DNA from: Leclercia adecarboxylata
Lineage (GTDB): Bacteria > Pseudomonadota > Gammaproteobacteria > Enterobacterales > Enterobacteriaceae
Reading direction: 5' to 3'
Length of the DNA: 47,826 bases
NCBI GenBank assembly: GCA_002360945.1
Contig: DERO01000045.1
Span: 1 to 47,826, forward strand
In this document: piece by piece, positions 30,650 through 43,640 of the stretch
Layout of the letters: every line of letters begins with the position of its first letter
Position numbering within the stretch: the stretch's first letter is position 1
The notes under the pieces: model-generated
What the model was told of the DNA's origin: nothing
Seen by the model: only the letters and a program-made list of their open reading frames with translations
Databases searched by the model: none
Position numbers and translations under genes: made by a program

Positions 30650-31501
30650 TTAAGACTGCTTGGACATTGCAGCAACTTCTGCTGCGAAGTCAGTCTCAAC
30701 TTTCTCGATGCCTTCGCCCACTTCGAAGCGGATGAAGCCAGTTACGTCAGCGTTGTGCTCTTTCAGCAGCTGAGCAACAGTTTTGCTTGGATCCATAACG
30801 AATGGCTGGCCAGTCAGAGAAACTTCGCCGGTGAATTTCTTCATGCGGCCTTCAACCATTTTCTCTGCGATTTCTTTTGGCTTGCCAGACTGCATGGCGA
30901 TGTCCAGCTGAACCTGGTACTCTTTTTCTACTACTTCAGCAGACACGTCTTCTGGCTTAACGAATTCTGGCTTGCTTGCAGCGATGTGCATTGCCAGCTG
31001 TTTAACCAGCTCTTCGTCAGCGCCTTTAGCCGCAACCAGAACACCGATACGCGCGCCGTGCTGGTATGAACCCAGTACTTCGCCTTCCAGGGAAGAAACG
31101 CGACGGATATTGATGTTCTCACCGATTTTAGCAACCAGAGCAACACGTTCTTCTTCGAACTGCGCTTTCAGAACTTCAACGTCAGTGATTTTGCCAGCAA
31201 TAGCTGCGTCCAGTACTTTGTTAGCAAATGCCTGGAAACCGCCATCTTTAGCAACGAAGTCAGTCTGGCAGTTAACTTCCAGAATGATGCCGTAGGTGCC
31301 GTCGATCTTAGTGATGATCACGCCGTCAGCAGCAACGTTGCCTGCTTTTTTAGCTGCTTTGATCGCACCAGATTTACGCATGTTTTCGATTGCCAGCTCG
31401 ATGTCGCCGTTCGCTTCAGTCAGCGCTTTTTTGCAATCCATCATGCCTGCGCCAGTACGTTCACGCAGCTCTTTTACCAGGGATGCGGTAATTTCAGCCA
31501 T
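30650..31501 (-). CDS. tsf: Elongation factor Ts
   Basis: EF-Ts is the guanine-nucleotide exchange factor of EF-Tu. The 283-residue protein has the same length as in E. coli: an N-terminal UBA-like domain (about 1-55, [18 protein letters not shown]), then the core with TDFV at 80-83, whose Asp81-Phe82 pair displaces Mg from EF-Tu, and a dimerisation region. It is co-transcribed with rpsB through a partial terminator. Codon choice is strongly biased to abundant tRNAs, as expected for a highly expressed gene. Confidence 0.99.
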   Translation of the reverse strand: MAEITASLVKELRERTGAGMMDCKKALTEANGDIELAIENMRKSGAIKAAKKAGNVAADGVIITKIDGTYGIILEVNCQTDFVAKDGGFQAFANKVLDAAIAGKITDVEVLKAQFEEERVALVAKIGENINIRRVSSLEGEVLGSYQHGARIGVLVAAKGADEELVKQLAMHIAASKPEFVKPEDVSAEVVEKEYQVQLDIAMQSGKPKEIAEKMVEGRMKKFTGEVSLTGQPFVMDPSKTVAQLLKEHNADVTGFIRFEVGEGIEKVETDFAAEVAAMSKQS

Positions 31502-31557
31502 TCTTAAATCCTCGGGAGATGTGAACTGCCCGGCCAGAAGCCAAACAGTATAAATTG

Positions 31558-31583
31558 AAAAAAGGGGCCGATAATGGGCCCCT
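31558..31583 (-). terminator. Attenuator between rpsB and tsf
   Basis: On the minus strand AGGGGCC, a 7-base loop, GGCCCCT and a run of T form a rho-independent signal inside the rpsB-tsf operon. Since tsf has no obvious separate promoter in the gap, the hairpin probably works partially and lowers tsf relative to rpsB. Confidence 0.82.
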
Positions 31584-31618
31584 ATTCATACACGGTACTA
31601 ATAAGGGGTAGAACCTTA

Positions 31619-32359
<741 letters not shown>

Positions 32360-32370
32360 TTAAAAGTTGG

Positions 32371-32506
32371 GGTTATGCCTCCACGTATCCCATATTACCG
32401 ACCCCAAAGGGCACCCCGGAATATGTGCCGATACGTGTGTGTTGTTACACAAAGTGAGATTTGTCGCTCCCGTCCATCCTGTGTATCTGAAATGGATCGG
32501 AAGTCC
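32371..32506 (-). ncRNA. tff: rpsB leader RNA (t44 / tff, S2 autoregulatory element)
   Basis: The minus strand between the predicted start (about 32506) and rpsB contains the conserved S2-leader motifs GGGGTGCCCTTTGGGGT and GTGGAGGCATAACCCC. The coordinates are placed by analogy to E. coli tff, which ends about 26 bases before rpsB and starts about 162 before it. The predicted promoter start falls at the same distance. In E. coli this is best seen as the rpsB 5' leader rather than a separate small RNA. Confidence 0.65.
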
Positions 32507-32513
32507 GGCGCGC

Positions 32514-32543
32514 TTTATACCACAAAACGCTACCCGAAACCAA
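32514..32543 (-). promoter_or_regulatory. rpsB promoter
   Basis: TTGGTT (32543-32538), an 18-base spacer ending in TGG, and TATAAA (32519-32514) are followed by the GC-rich discriminator GCGCGCC. Such a discriminator suits growth-rate and ppGpp control of a ribosomal operon. Confidence 0.72.
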
Positions 32544-32611
32544 CAATTGTTGGCGGTGTGTGCGGTGAAGGAATCTCAATTTGGCAGCATGTGCGCCAGA
32601 CTGATACCATT

Positions 32612-32635
32612 GACAACACTTAGACTAGTATTGTC
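32612..32635 (+). other. Inverted repeat in the map leader
   Basis: GACAACACT / AGTATTGTC form 9-base arms with one mismatch around TAGACT, ending 29 bases before map. It could be an operator or a small hairpin. The 320-base rpsB/map gap otherwise holds the rpsB leader and promoter; no clear map -35/-10 pair was identified. Confidence 0.5.
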
Positions 32636-32664
32636 GAAAAAAACGACATCGATGGACAGATTAC

Positions 32665-36197
<3,533 letters not shown>

Positions 36198-36226
36198 TGT
36201 TTTTTTTACCTGGAAAGAGTTGAACT

Positions 36227-37051
36227 ATGCAGCAGTTACAGAACGTTATTGAGTCCGCTTTTGAGCGTCGCGCCGAGATTACTCCGGCTAATGTGGATAC
36301 CGTGACCCGTGAGGCGGTCAATCAGGTGATTTCTCTGCTTGATTCCGGCGCGCTGCGTGTAGCCGAAAAGATCGACGGTCAGTGGGTCACTCACCAGTGG
36401 CTGAAGAAAGCGGTACTGCTCTCTTTCCGTATTAACGATAACCAGGTTATCGACGGTGCGGAAAGCCGCTACTTCGATAAAGTCCCGATGAAATTCGCTG
36501 ATTACGACGAAGCGCGTTTCCAGAAAGAAGGTTTCCGCGTGGTACCACCAGCAGCGGTGCGTCAGGGTGCATTTATCGCCCGCAACACCGTGCTGATGCC
36601 ATCCTATGTGAACATCGGTGCTTACGTTGACGAAGGCACCATGGTGGATACCTGGGCAACCGTAGGTTCCTGTGCACAGATCGGTAAAAACGTCCACCTC
36701 TCCGGCGGCGTGGGTATCGGTGGCGTTCTGGAGCCACTGCAGGCGAACCCGACCATCATCGAAGACAACTGCTTCATCGGCGCACGCTCCGAAGTGGTTG
36801 AAGGCGTGATTGTCGAAGAAGGCTCGGTGATCTCCATGGGCGTTTACATCGGCCAGAGTACCCGTATTTACGATCGCGAAACCGGCGAAGTGCATTACGG
36901 TCGCGTACCGGCGGGCTCCGTGGTGGTCTCCGGCAACCTGCCTTCAAAAGATGGCAAATACAGCCTCTACTGTGCGGTCATCGTCAAAAAAGTCGATGCG
37001 AAAACCCGCGGCAAAGTAGGTATCAACGAACTGCTGCGCACCATCGATTAA
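36227..37051 (+). CDS. dapD: Tetrahydrodipicolinate N-succinyltransferase
   Basis: DapD succinylates tetrahydrodipicolinate on the way to diaminopimelate and lysine. The 274-residue trimeric enzyme has an N-terminal helical domain and a left-handed beta-helix from hexapeptide repeats (about 105-235, [16 protein letters not shown] onward). Length equals that of E. coli. A strong terminator follows. Confidence 0.98.
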   Translation: MQQLQNVIESAFERRAEITPANVDTVTREAVNQVISLLDSGALRVAEKIDGQWVTHQWLKKAVLLSFRINDNQVIDGAESRYFDKVPMKFADYDEARFQKEGFRVVPPAAVRQGAFIARNTVLMPSYVNIGAYVDEGTMVDTWATVGSCAQIGKNVHLSGGVGIGGVLEPLQANPTIIEDNCFIGARSEVVEGVIVEEGSVISMGVYIGQSTRIYDRETGEVHYGRVPAGSVVVSGNLPSKDGKYSLYCAVIVKKVDAKTRGKVGINELLRTID

Positions 37052-37062
37052 TCGGGTATAAC

Positions 37063-37090
37063 AAAAAGCGGGGGCAACCCCGCTTTTTTT
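37063..37090 (+). terminator. dapD terminator
   Basis: AAAAAGCGGGG, loop GCAA, and CCCCGCTTTTTTT form a strong rho-independent terminator 11 bases after dapD. Confidence 0.93.
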
Positions 37091-37162
37091 ATATCTGAGG
37101 GTGGCGAAAATAGATTTTTTCGTGAATTATTCATGGGTTATGTTGAGATCAAGGGTACCGCT

Positions 37163-37552
37163 ATGTACGATAATCTGAAAAGTCTGGGCATTACTAATCC
37201 TGATGAAATTGACCGTTACAGCCTCCGTCAGGAAGCCAACAACGATATCCTGAAAATCTATTTCCACAAGGATAAAGGCGAGTTCTTCGCCAAGAGCGTG
37301 AAGTTCAAGTACCCACGTCAGCGTAAAACTGTCGTTGCCGATGGCGTCGGCCAGGGTTACAAAGAGGTGCAGGAGATCAGCCCGAATCTGCGCTATGTGA
37401 TCGATGAGCTGGATCAGATTTGCCAGCGCGATCGCACGGAAGTGGATCTGAAGCGGAAGATCCTGGATGACCTGCGTCATCTGGAAAGCGTCGTTACCCA
37501 CAAAATCGCTGAAATCGAAGCCGATCTTGAGAAGTTGACCCGTAATAAGTAA
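37163..37552 (+). CDS. yaeH: UPF0325 family protein YaeH
   Basis: YaeH is a small conserved cytoplasmic protein of unknown function. The start at 37163 ([10 protein letters not shown]) gives 129 residues, one more than E. coli; an upstream in-frame start at 37133 would add ten unsupported residues. The C-terminal half (about 80-129) is charged and likely helical ([20 protein letters not shown]). It stands alone between the dapD terminator and a downstream repeat and bidirectional terminator. Confidence 0.9.
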   Translation: MYDNLKSLGITNPDEIDRYSLRQEANNDILKIYFHKDKGEFFAKSVKFKYPRQRKTVVADGVGQGYKEVQEISPNLRYVIDELDQICQRDRTEVDLKRKILDDLRHLESVVTHKIAEIEADLEKLTRNK

Positions 37553-37557
37553 TTCCC

Positions 37558-37606
37558 GGTGCGGCCTGATGCCCTCACCCCGGCCCTCTCCCACAGGGAG
37601 AGGGTG
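37558..37606. repeat. Intergenic palindromic repeat, intact copy
   Basis: A short interspersed repeat begins 6 bases after yaeH. Its core CCCTCTCCC (37584-37592) and GGGAGAGGG (37596-37604) pair perfectly around ACA. The first 37 bases (37558-37594) match 47588-47624 after hemL at 36 of 37 positions. The sequence is not an ERIC element. Confidence 0.85.
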
Positions 37607-37614
37607 CAAACACT

Positions 37615-37641
37615 AAAAAAGGCAACTTACGTTGCCTTTTT
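37615..37641. terminator. Bidirectional terminator between yaeH and cdaR
   Basis: AAAAAGGCAAC, loop TTAC, and GTTGCCTTTTT have an A-run on the left and a T-run on the right, so the hairpin serves both convergent genes. Confidence 0.92.
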
Positions 37642-37645
37642 GCTT

Positions 37646-38803
37646 TTATCGCTGCTCATCCAGTTGCAATGCCACATACAGCAACAGCCGGTCGTCAAAA
37701 TTCCCCAGATCCAGCCCCGTTAACTCCGAGATACGGTTCAGGCGGTACTCCAACGTATTGCGGTGAATAAAGAGCGCCTTTGAGGTGGCCAGCGGCTGCA
37801 CGTTATGGCGGAACCACGCCTGCAGCGTGCGCCGCAGCAGGCCGTTGTTATCCATCGCTTTCAGACGTACCAGCGGGCGGGCCAGTTCGTTGGCCTGCCA
37901 GCCGCCGCGCAGGCTGTCGAGCAGCACCGGCAGCATCAAATCCTGATAAAAATAGCTGCGGTTTTCCGGCATACGCTGCTTGCCGACCATCATCGTGGTG
38001 CGGGCCGTACGCCAGGAGCGGGCAATGCTGCCCGGGCCGGTAAAGTAGTTGCCTAATGCCACCCGAAAACGCAGTTGCCCATTCTCTTTCATCCGCGCAA
38101 TCAGCTGCTCCACCCGCCGACGGTGATCTTCCGCATCCCAGCGACCAAACTGGTTCAAGGCCGGTTTGAGTACCACCATCTCGGTCAGCGAGACGATCGC
38201 CACCAGGTTATTGCGTTCCGGCGTCGCCAGCGCGTTTTGCAGTTGCTGCAACTCCACCATCGCGCTGTCGACCCCCAGCTGACCGCTGTCGACTTCTATC
38301 ACCGCCACCACGCGTGGCTGGTTGAGGTCGATGCCCAGACGCTGCGCCCACTCGGTCAGCGCCGGGGTATGTTCTTCCGCCTGAATCAGGTTCATCACCA
38401 GCTCTTCACGCAGGCGGCTGTCCTGCGCCAGCAGGTGCATCAGACGGGATTGTTCCAGCATCATCTCTGCCGTCATACAGACCAGCTCGCCGTATTTGCG
38501 CAAGGATTCCGGCTCGCCGGTCAGACCGATGACCCCGACGATCTCGCCTTCCAGACGCAGCGGCAGGTTGATCCCCTGGCGCACGCCATGCAGATGCCGC
38601 GCCACCGCGTCATCAATATCCACCACGCGCCCCTGAGAGAGCACCAATAGCGCACCTTCGTGCAATTCCCCAATACGCTCGCGATCGCCACTGCCAATAA
38701 TCCGGCCACGTGCATCCATCACGTTGATATTGGTGTCGATGATGCGCATTGTTCGCGCCACGATATCCTGCGCCATTTTGGTATCAAGATGCCAGCCAGC
38801 CAT
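37646..38803 (-). CDS. cdaR: Carbohydrate diacid regulator
   Basis: CdaR (SdaR) activates genes for uptake and breakdown of glucarate, galactarate and glycerate in response to those diacids. The start at 38803 has AGGAGG upstream and gives 385 residues as in E. coli; an extra ten residues upstream are rejected. The N-terminal sugar-diacid-recognition domain covers about 1-135, and the C-terminal PucR-type helix-turn-helix is seen in FIHRNTLEYRLNRISELTG (about 345-365). It lies 159 bases after degP, separated by the degP terminator. Confidence 0.96.
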   Translation of the reverse strand: MAGWHLDTKMAQDIVARTMRIIDTNINVMDARGRIIGSGDRERIGELHEGALLVLSQGRVVDIDDAVARHLHGVRQGINLPLRLEGEIVGVIGLTGEPESLRKYGELVCMTAEMMLEQSRLMHLLAQDSRLREELVMNLIQAEEHTPALTEWAQRLGIDLNQPRVVAVIEVDSGQLGVDSAMVELQQLQNALATPERNNLVAIVSLTEMVVLKPALNQFGRWDAEDHRRRVEQLIARMKENGQLRFRVALGNYFTGPGSIARSWRTARTTMMVGKQRMPENRSYFYQDLMLPVLLDSLRGGWQANELARPLVRLKAMDNNGLLRRTLQAWFRHNVQPLATSKALFIHRNTLEYRLNRISELTGLDLGNFDDRLLLYVALQLDEQR

Positions 38804-38921
38804 GTCGCCCTCCTCTGAGCAGAGCTCAAGCATAAGGAAGATTAATCAGGGCCGCATTGTGCGAATGCACAAACTCACAGGGAGAAGTATGGACTTGTGG
38901 GAGGGTTCACAGAAAGGAGTG

Positions 38922-38954
38922 AAAAAGCCCCTGTTTCCAGGCAGAAACAGGGGC
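38922..38954 (-). terminator. degP terminator
   Basis: On the minus strand GCCCCTGTTTC, a 6-base loop and GAAACAGGGGC form an 11-bp perfect stem followed by TTTTT, just after degP. Confidence 0.94.
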
Positions 38955-38962
38955 GGAACAGC

Positions 38963-40405
38963 TTACTGCATCAGCAGATAGAGGGAGGTGTCGCCACGCT
39001 GGATGTTCAGCGCCAGCACCGACGGTTTGCTGTCGAGAATTTTGCGCAGTTCATCAACGTTCTTAATCGGTTGCTGGTTGGCACCGACAATCACATCGCC
39101 TTTCTTCAGGCCGATACGGGCAGCCGGGCTGTTGGCTTTAACGTTATCTACCGACACGCCTTTATCCTGGGCTTTGTTGCTCATATCCGCACCTTCGATC
39201 CCGCTGAAGACAGCGGCAGCACCGGCCTGATTCTGCTGGCTGCTCTGCTGCAGTTCCAGCGTCACCGTTACCGGCTTCCCTTCGCGCAGCAGGCCCAGGG
39301 AGACTTTACTGCCCACCGGCATGGAGCCGACTTCCGCACGCAGTGCCGCGAAGCTGCTTACCGGTTTGCCGTTCAGGGTGGTGATGACGTCACCGGCCTT
39401 GATCCCCGCTTTCGCCGCGGAGGAGTTTGGCATCACCTGGCTGACAAAGGCGCCGCGCTGGGCGTCAACCTTCATCGCTTTCGCCAGCTCGGAGTTCAGC
39501 TCTGTACCCAGAATACCCAGCTCGCCGCGTTTCACCTGGCCAAACTCAACCATCTGCGCGGTCAGGTTTTTTACCATGTTGCTTGGGATAGCAAAGCCAA
39601 TCCCGATGTTGCCGCCGTCCGGGGCGAGGATCGCGGTGTTAATCCCGATCAGCTCACCGTTCAGGTTGACCAGCGCACCACCGGAGTTACCGCGGTTAAT
39701 CGCCGCATCGGTCTGGATAAAGTTTTCGTAGTTTTCTGCGTTCAGGCCGCTACGGCCGAGGGCAGAAACGATACCGGAAGTGACCGTCTCACCCAGACCG
39801 AACGGGTTACCGATCGCCACGGTGTAGTCCCCGACGCGCAGCGCGTCAGAGTCGGCCAGCTTAATCGCGGTCAGGTTTTTCGGATCCTGAATCTGAATCA
39901 GGGCGATATCAGAGCGCGGATCTTTCCCGACGACTTTCGCGTCAAGCTTGCGGCCGTCGCTCAGCTGAACCTTGATGGTGCTGGCATTGTCCACCACGTG
40001 ATTGTTGGTGACGACATAGCCTTTGGCCGCGTCAATGATTACGCCGGAGCCCAGCGCCATAAACTTCTGCTGCTGGCCGCCGCCATTGCCGCCGTCATCG
40101 CCCGGACCAGCGCCCTGGCAGAACGGTGAGCTCTGGAACGGTGAACCTTCCTGGCAGAACGGCGAGTTATCACCGAAGAACTGCTGGAAGTTACGCGGCA
40201 TACGCGGCGTGTTGACGGTGGTACTGCCTTCGACGTTGATACTCACCACCGACGGCATCACTTTTTCCAGCATCGGTGCCAGGCTTGGCATCTGTTGCGC
40301 AGTGGCTGCGGAAGAGACGGTCTCTGCTGCGCTGGCAGACAGAGGGGATAACGCTAAACCTAAACTCAGAGCCAGTGCACTCATTGCTAAAGTGGTTTTT
40401 TTCAT
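38963..40405 (-). CDS. degP: Periplasmic serine protease/chaperone DegP
   Basis: DegP (HtrA) degrades or refolds damaged envelope proteins and forms cage oligomers. The start at 40405 gives 480 residues (E. coli 474). Signal peptide 1-26 ends ASA. The catalytic triad is His136 (NNHVV), Asp166 (SDIAL) and Ser241 (GNSGGA). Two PDZ domains follow (about 285-375 and 390-480). The extra residues lie in the regulatory LA loop near 97-110 (QGAGPGDDGGNGGG) and between the PDZ domains. Cys84 and Cys96 in that loop are conserved. A sigma-E promoter lies upstream. Confidence 0.98.
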   Translation of the reverse strand: MKKTTLAMSALALSLGLALSPLSASAAETVSSAATAQQMPSLAPMLEKVMPSVVSINVEGSTTVNTPRMPRNFQQFFGDNSPFCQEGSPFQSSPFCQGAGPGDDGGNGGGQQQKFMALGSGVIIDAAKGYVVTNNHVVDNASTIKVQLSDGRKLDAKVVGKDPRSDIALIQIQDPKNLTAIKLADSDALRVGDYTVAIGNPFGLGETVTSGIVSALGRSGLNAENYENFIQTDAAINRGNSGGALVNLNGELIGINTAILAPDGGNIGIGFAIPSNMVKNLTAQMVEFGQVKRGELGILGTELNSELAKAMKVDAQRGAFVSQVMPNSSAAKAGIKAGDVITTLNGKPVSSFAALRAEVGSMPVGSKVSLGLLREGKPVTVTLELQQSSQQNQAGAAAVFSGIEGADMSNKAQDKGVSVDNVKANSPAARIGLKKGDVIVGANQQPIKNVDELRKILDSKPSVLALNIQRGDTSLYLLMQ

Positions 40406-40450
40406 GTTTCTTAATCTCGATTTACAGGTCACGCACAATTGCTGTGTATA

Positions 40451-40478
40451 TCAGATTCGTTTCGACGCGCTTAGTTCC
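40451..40478 (-). promoter_or_regulatory. Sigma-E promoter of degP
   Basis: GGAACT (40478-40473) and TCTGA (40455-40451) on the minus strand have sigma-E-like elements and spacing and align with the E. coli degP promoter, including the shared AAACGAATCTGA and ACACAGCAATT blocks. The base after GGAACT is A here, where E. coli has T. The start site is predicted about 40 bases upstream of the degP ATG. Confidence 0.78.
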
Positions 40479-40499
40479 GGCATTAAGTTTCTGGAAAAA

Positions 40500-40524
40500 G
40501 TAAAAATTTATTGGCCGTCTTTAC
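40500..40524 (-). promoter_or_regulatory. Possible CpxR site upstream of degP
   Basis: GTAAA (40524-40520 on the minus strand), followed by a conserved A/T-rich stretch ending TTTTTAC, lies just upstream of the sigma-E promoter. E. coli degP has a CpxR site in this region. The second half-site here does not fit the direct-repeat consensus well, so the call is tentative. Confidence 0.4.
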
Positions 40525-40535
40525 AAAACTCAGCC

Positions 40536-42050
40536 TTATTCCACCGCCATCAACTTGCGGTATTCATCCCAGGCATACAGGTCTGTCATTCCGCTGATAT
40601 AGTCCTGAATCAGGCGGCAGCGATAATAAAACTCCAGTACCGGCCAGTCTGGCTGCTGCCGGTCAAATTTACTCACCGATTCCACATACGCCAACCGATG
40701 GCGCGGCGACAGTTTATGAAATAGTCGGGATTCAATCGGGAAACGGCGGATCCGTTCCTTTTCAACCAGCTCGCTGAACTCCTCGGCGGATAATTGTAGC
40801 AGCGGGCGGTAAATCTCCAGCAGGCCAGTTATCACCCGATAGCCCTGTAATTCCAGCTGCTCCACTTCCGGGTGGCTGAACACATGGCGCATAGCAACAT
40901 TTTTATAGAGTTCAAGCAGTTGGCTAAAACTGCTATCGTCCTCCAGCAGCGCATGGTTGAATTCACCCTGGTAGATCTGTTCGATATTGTCGATAAAACG
41001 CTCAGCCGCGTAAGGCACCAGCTTATTTAATGTATTGACGCGTAAATACATAAAGAACTGATCTTCGGTGCTGCGACTGAGGGAATTAGAGCGTGATTTC
41101 TCCCAGGCATTTTCAACCACCTGGGAAAACAATGACCCTTTCTCGTGGTTGCCCCAGGCATCATAAAGATGCTGATAAAGCCCCTCGACGCTGAATATTC
41201 TTTTTTCTACCGCATCTTCCAGATCGGCCACGCAATAGGAAATATCGTCAGCCGCTTCCATAATCCAGGTCAATGGAAAACGGGCATACTGCGTGAGCGA
41301 GAGTTCCTGACGGAGACGCTCGATATACGTCTCTTCCGAGAAATAGTAGCCCGGTTTTTTCATTAAATAGTTGTGCGTCGCGGGAGGGTCACCCTGCCAC
41401 CAGGCGGGGCGGGTATATTTCAGAATGCATCCCACCTGCGCCCAGGTGAGGTTCATGCGCATCAGGGAGTGCACCAGACGGATGCCCTGCGCGTTGCCTT
41501 CAAAATGACACAGATCCTGACGCACCTTGCGCCGCAGCCCGTTCAGCGCCTCTTCACCGTCACGCAGCCGCAGAGCCTGCACCAGACAGCGATCGTCGCT
41601 CAGCGGCTGGCTGGCGGCATCGGAGGGGAACAGGCGCTGGCGGAACCAGTCATTGATGGCCGCTTCGCCAAAATGACCAAAGGGGGGATTCCCGATGTCG
41701 TGCATCAGGCACGCCATCTCAACGATACTCTCGAACGGCCCGGTCAGTTCATCCAGCCCGTAAGTCTCCAGCAGGCGCTGCTCCTTGAGGCGGCTTAAGA
41801 TCTCTTTGGCGATATAACGCCCAACCTGCTGCACCTCCAGCGAATGGGTCAGACGGGTGCGCACGGCAGCGTTGCGTTCGAGGGGAAAGACCTGCGTTTT
41901 TTGCTGCAGGCGGCGGATCGCCGGCGAGTTAACGATGCGCCCGCGGTCGCTTTCGAAGATCCGCAGGATCTCATGTTCGCTCTTGTTCCCCTGCGGCGAG
42001 CGGTACCGGCGATGCCAGTTAATTTTGGTGCGAAAATCGATTGGTGCCAT
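40536..42050 (-). CDS. dgt: Deoxyguanosinetriphosphate triphosphohydrolase
   Basis: Dgt hydrolyses dGTP to deoxyguanosine and tripolyphosphate and influences dNTP balance. The start at 42050 follows a G-rich ribosome site and gives 504 residues (E. coli 505); an upstream in-frame start would add 46 residues across mtnN's promoter region and is rejected. The HD-superfamily metal site is visible: [10 protein letters not shown] near 65-75, [16 protein letters not shown] near 115-130, and an Asp further on. It is divergent from mtnN. Confidence 0.97.
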   Translation of the reverse strand: MAPIDFRTKINWHRRYRSPQGNKSEHEILRIFESDRGRIVNSPAIRRLQQKTQVFPLERNAAVRTRLTHSLEVQQVGRYIAKEILSRLKEQRLLETYGLDELTGPFESIVEMACLMHDIGNPPFGHFGEAAINDWFRQRLFPSDAASQPLSDDRCLVQALRLRDGEEALNGLRRKVRQDLCHFEGNAQGIRLVHSLMRMNLTWAQVGCILKYTRPAWWQGDPPATHNYLMKKPGYYFSEETYIERLRQELSLTQYARFPLTWIMEAADDISYCVADLEDAVEKRIFSVEGLYQHLYDAWGNHEKGSLFSQVVENAWEKSRSNSLSRSTEDQFFMYLRVNTLNKLVPYAAERFIDNIEQIYQGEFNHALLEDDSSFSQLLELYKNVAMRHVFSHPEVEQLELQGYRVITGLLEIYRPLLQLSAEEFSELVEKERIRRFPIESRLFHKLSPRHRLAYVESVSKFDRQQPDWPVLEFYYRCRLIQDYISGMTDLYAWDEYRKLMAVE

Positions 42051-42132
42051 GTGCTCCCCCGCGTGAGAATGCGTTTCCCCTGAAGCGCATGATAGACTAT
42101 GCATCTTAACAAGGCACATCGCGAGTAAATCT

Positions 42133-42831
42133 ATGAAAATCGGTATTATTGGAGCAATGGAAGAAGAAGTTACGCTGCTGCGTGACAAAATTGAGAACCG
42201 TCAGACCCTCTCCCTGGGTGGCTGCGAGATTTACACCGGCACGCTGAACGGTACAGAAGTTGCTCTTCTGAAATCCGGTATCGGTAAAGTTTCCGCCGCG
42301 CTGGGCGCTACCCTGCTGCTGGAACGCTGCAAGCCAGACGTGATTATTAATACCGGCTCTGCGGGCGGCCTGGCACCCACCCTGAAAGTGGGCGATATCG
42401 TGGTTTCTGACGAAGCGCGCTATCACGACGCCGACGTGACCGCCTTCGGTTACGAGTACGGCCAGCTCCCGGGCTGCCCGGCCGGTTTTAAAGCCGACGA
42501 AAAACTGGTTGCCGCCGCAGAAAGCTGCATCGCAGAGCTGAACCTCAACGCCGTGCGCGGCCTGATCGTCAGCGGCGACGCCTTTATCAATGGCTCCGTG
42601 AACCTGGCCAAAATCCGTCACAACTTCCCACAGGCGATTGCCGTTGAGATGGAAGCGACCGCCATTGCCCACGTCTGCCATAACTTCAGCGTCCCCTTCG
42701 TGGTGGTTCGCGCCATCTCTGACGTCGCGGATCAGCAGTCTCACCTGAGCTTCGATGAGTTCCTCGTGGTCGCAGCCAAACAGTCCAGCCTGATGGTTGA
42801 GACCCTGGTACAGAAACTGGCGCGTGGCTAA
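42133..42831 (+). CDS. mtnN: 5'-methylthioadenosine/S-adenosylhomocysteine nucleosidase
   Basis: MtnN (Pfs) cleaves MTA, SAH and 5'-deoxyadenosine, recycling methionine and adenine and supplying S-ribosylhomocysteine to LuxS for AI-2. The 232-residue length equals that of E. coli. Glu12 (GAMEEEV), Glu174 ([10 protein letters not shown]) and Asp197 (AISDVAD) are the catalytic set. The btuF start lies inside its last codons, so translation of the two is coupled. Confidence 0.98.
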   Translation: MKIGIIGAMEEEVTLLRDKIENRQTLSLGGCEIYTGTLNGTEVALLKSGIGKVSAALGATLLLERCKPDVIINTGSAGGLAPTLKVGDIVVSDEARYHDADVTAFGYEYGQLPGCPAGFKADEKLVAAAESCIAELNLNAVRGLIVSGDAFINGSVNLAKIRHNFPQAIAVEMEATAIAHVCHNFSVPFVVVRAISDVADQQSHLSFDEFLVVAAKQSSLMVETLVQKLARG

Positions 42832-43624
42832 GCCGCTCCTTAGGGCGCTACTGGCGCTGTTTCTGCTGACACCGGCGTGGCTTCTGGCCGCGCCGCGTGT
42901 TATCACCCTCTCCCCCGCCAATACCGAACTGGCCTTTGCCGCCGGGATCACCCCCGTCGGGGTCAGCAGCTTTTCCGACTATCCCCCTGAAGCGGCGAAG
43001 ATTGAGCAGGTCGCCACCTGGCAAGGGATGAACGTCGAACGTATCGTGGCCCTGAAACCCGATCTGGTGCTGGCCTGGCGTGGCGGCAACGCAGAACGTC
43101 AGGTGAACCAGCTCGCCTCGCTCGGGATAAAAGTACAGTGGATCGATGCCACCAGTATTGAACAGGTCGCCCAGGCCCTGCGCGATCTCGCCTCCTGGAG
43201 CCCGACGCCAGACCAGGCCCGACAGGCCGCACAGCAAATGCTCAACGATTATGCCGCCTTAAAAGCCACCTACGGTACCCAGCCGAAAAAGCGGGTGTTT
43301 ATTCAGTTCGGCCAACAGCCGCTGTTCACCACCAGCCAGGGCTCCTTGCAACATCAGATAGTTGAGTTATGTGGCGGGGAAAACATCTTTGCTGCCAGCC
43401 GCGTTCCCTGGCCTCAGGTGAGCCGCGAGCAGGTGCTGTCGCGCCAGCCGCAGGCGATTGTGGTGGGCGGTTCGCCGGGCGATATTCCGAAAATAGAACA
43501 GTACTGGCAAAGTCAGCTAAAAATACCCGTGATTCCGCTGAACAGCGACTGGTTTGAGCGCGCGAGCCCGCGTATTATCCTCGCCGCAAAACAACTCTGC
43601 TCTGCGCTGTCGCAGAGCCACTAA
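42824..43624 (+). CDS. btuF: Vitamin B12 ABC transporter, periplasmic binding protein
   Basis: BtuF binds cobalamin in the periplasm and passes it to BtuCD. The start is the GTG at 42824, giving the 266-residue E. coli length and an N-terminus [10 protein letters not shown]; an earlier ATG at 42797 would add nine residues. The signal peptide ends at about 22 (LLA). The two lobes of the class III binding protein are linked by a long helix (about 120-150), and TWQGMN is in a cobalamin-contacting loop. It overlaps mtnN by 8 bases. Confidence 0.95.
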   Translation: MAKPLLRALLALFLLTPAWLLAAPRVITLSPANTELAFAAGITPVGVSSFSDYPPEAAKIEQVATWQGMNVERIVALKPDLVLAWRGGNAERQVNQLASLGIKVQWIDATSIEQVAQALRDLASWSPTPDQARQAAQQMLNDYAALKATYGTQPKKRVFIQFGQQPLFTTSQGSLQHQIVELCGGENIFAASRVPWPQVSREQVLSRQPQAIVVGGSPGDIPKIEQYWQSQLKIPVIPLNSDWFERASPRIILAAKQLCSALSQSH

Positions 43625-43640
43625 TTTCTCGAGGATGACG

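Noticed and set aside
32371..32506. tff as an independent trans-acting small RNA
   Set aside because: It lies in line with rpsB behind the only visible promoter and has no terminator before rpsB, so a leader role is more likely.
37558..37606. ERIC element
   Set aside because: The sequence lacks the characteristic ERIC core and length; it is a different, shorter palindrome.
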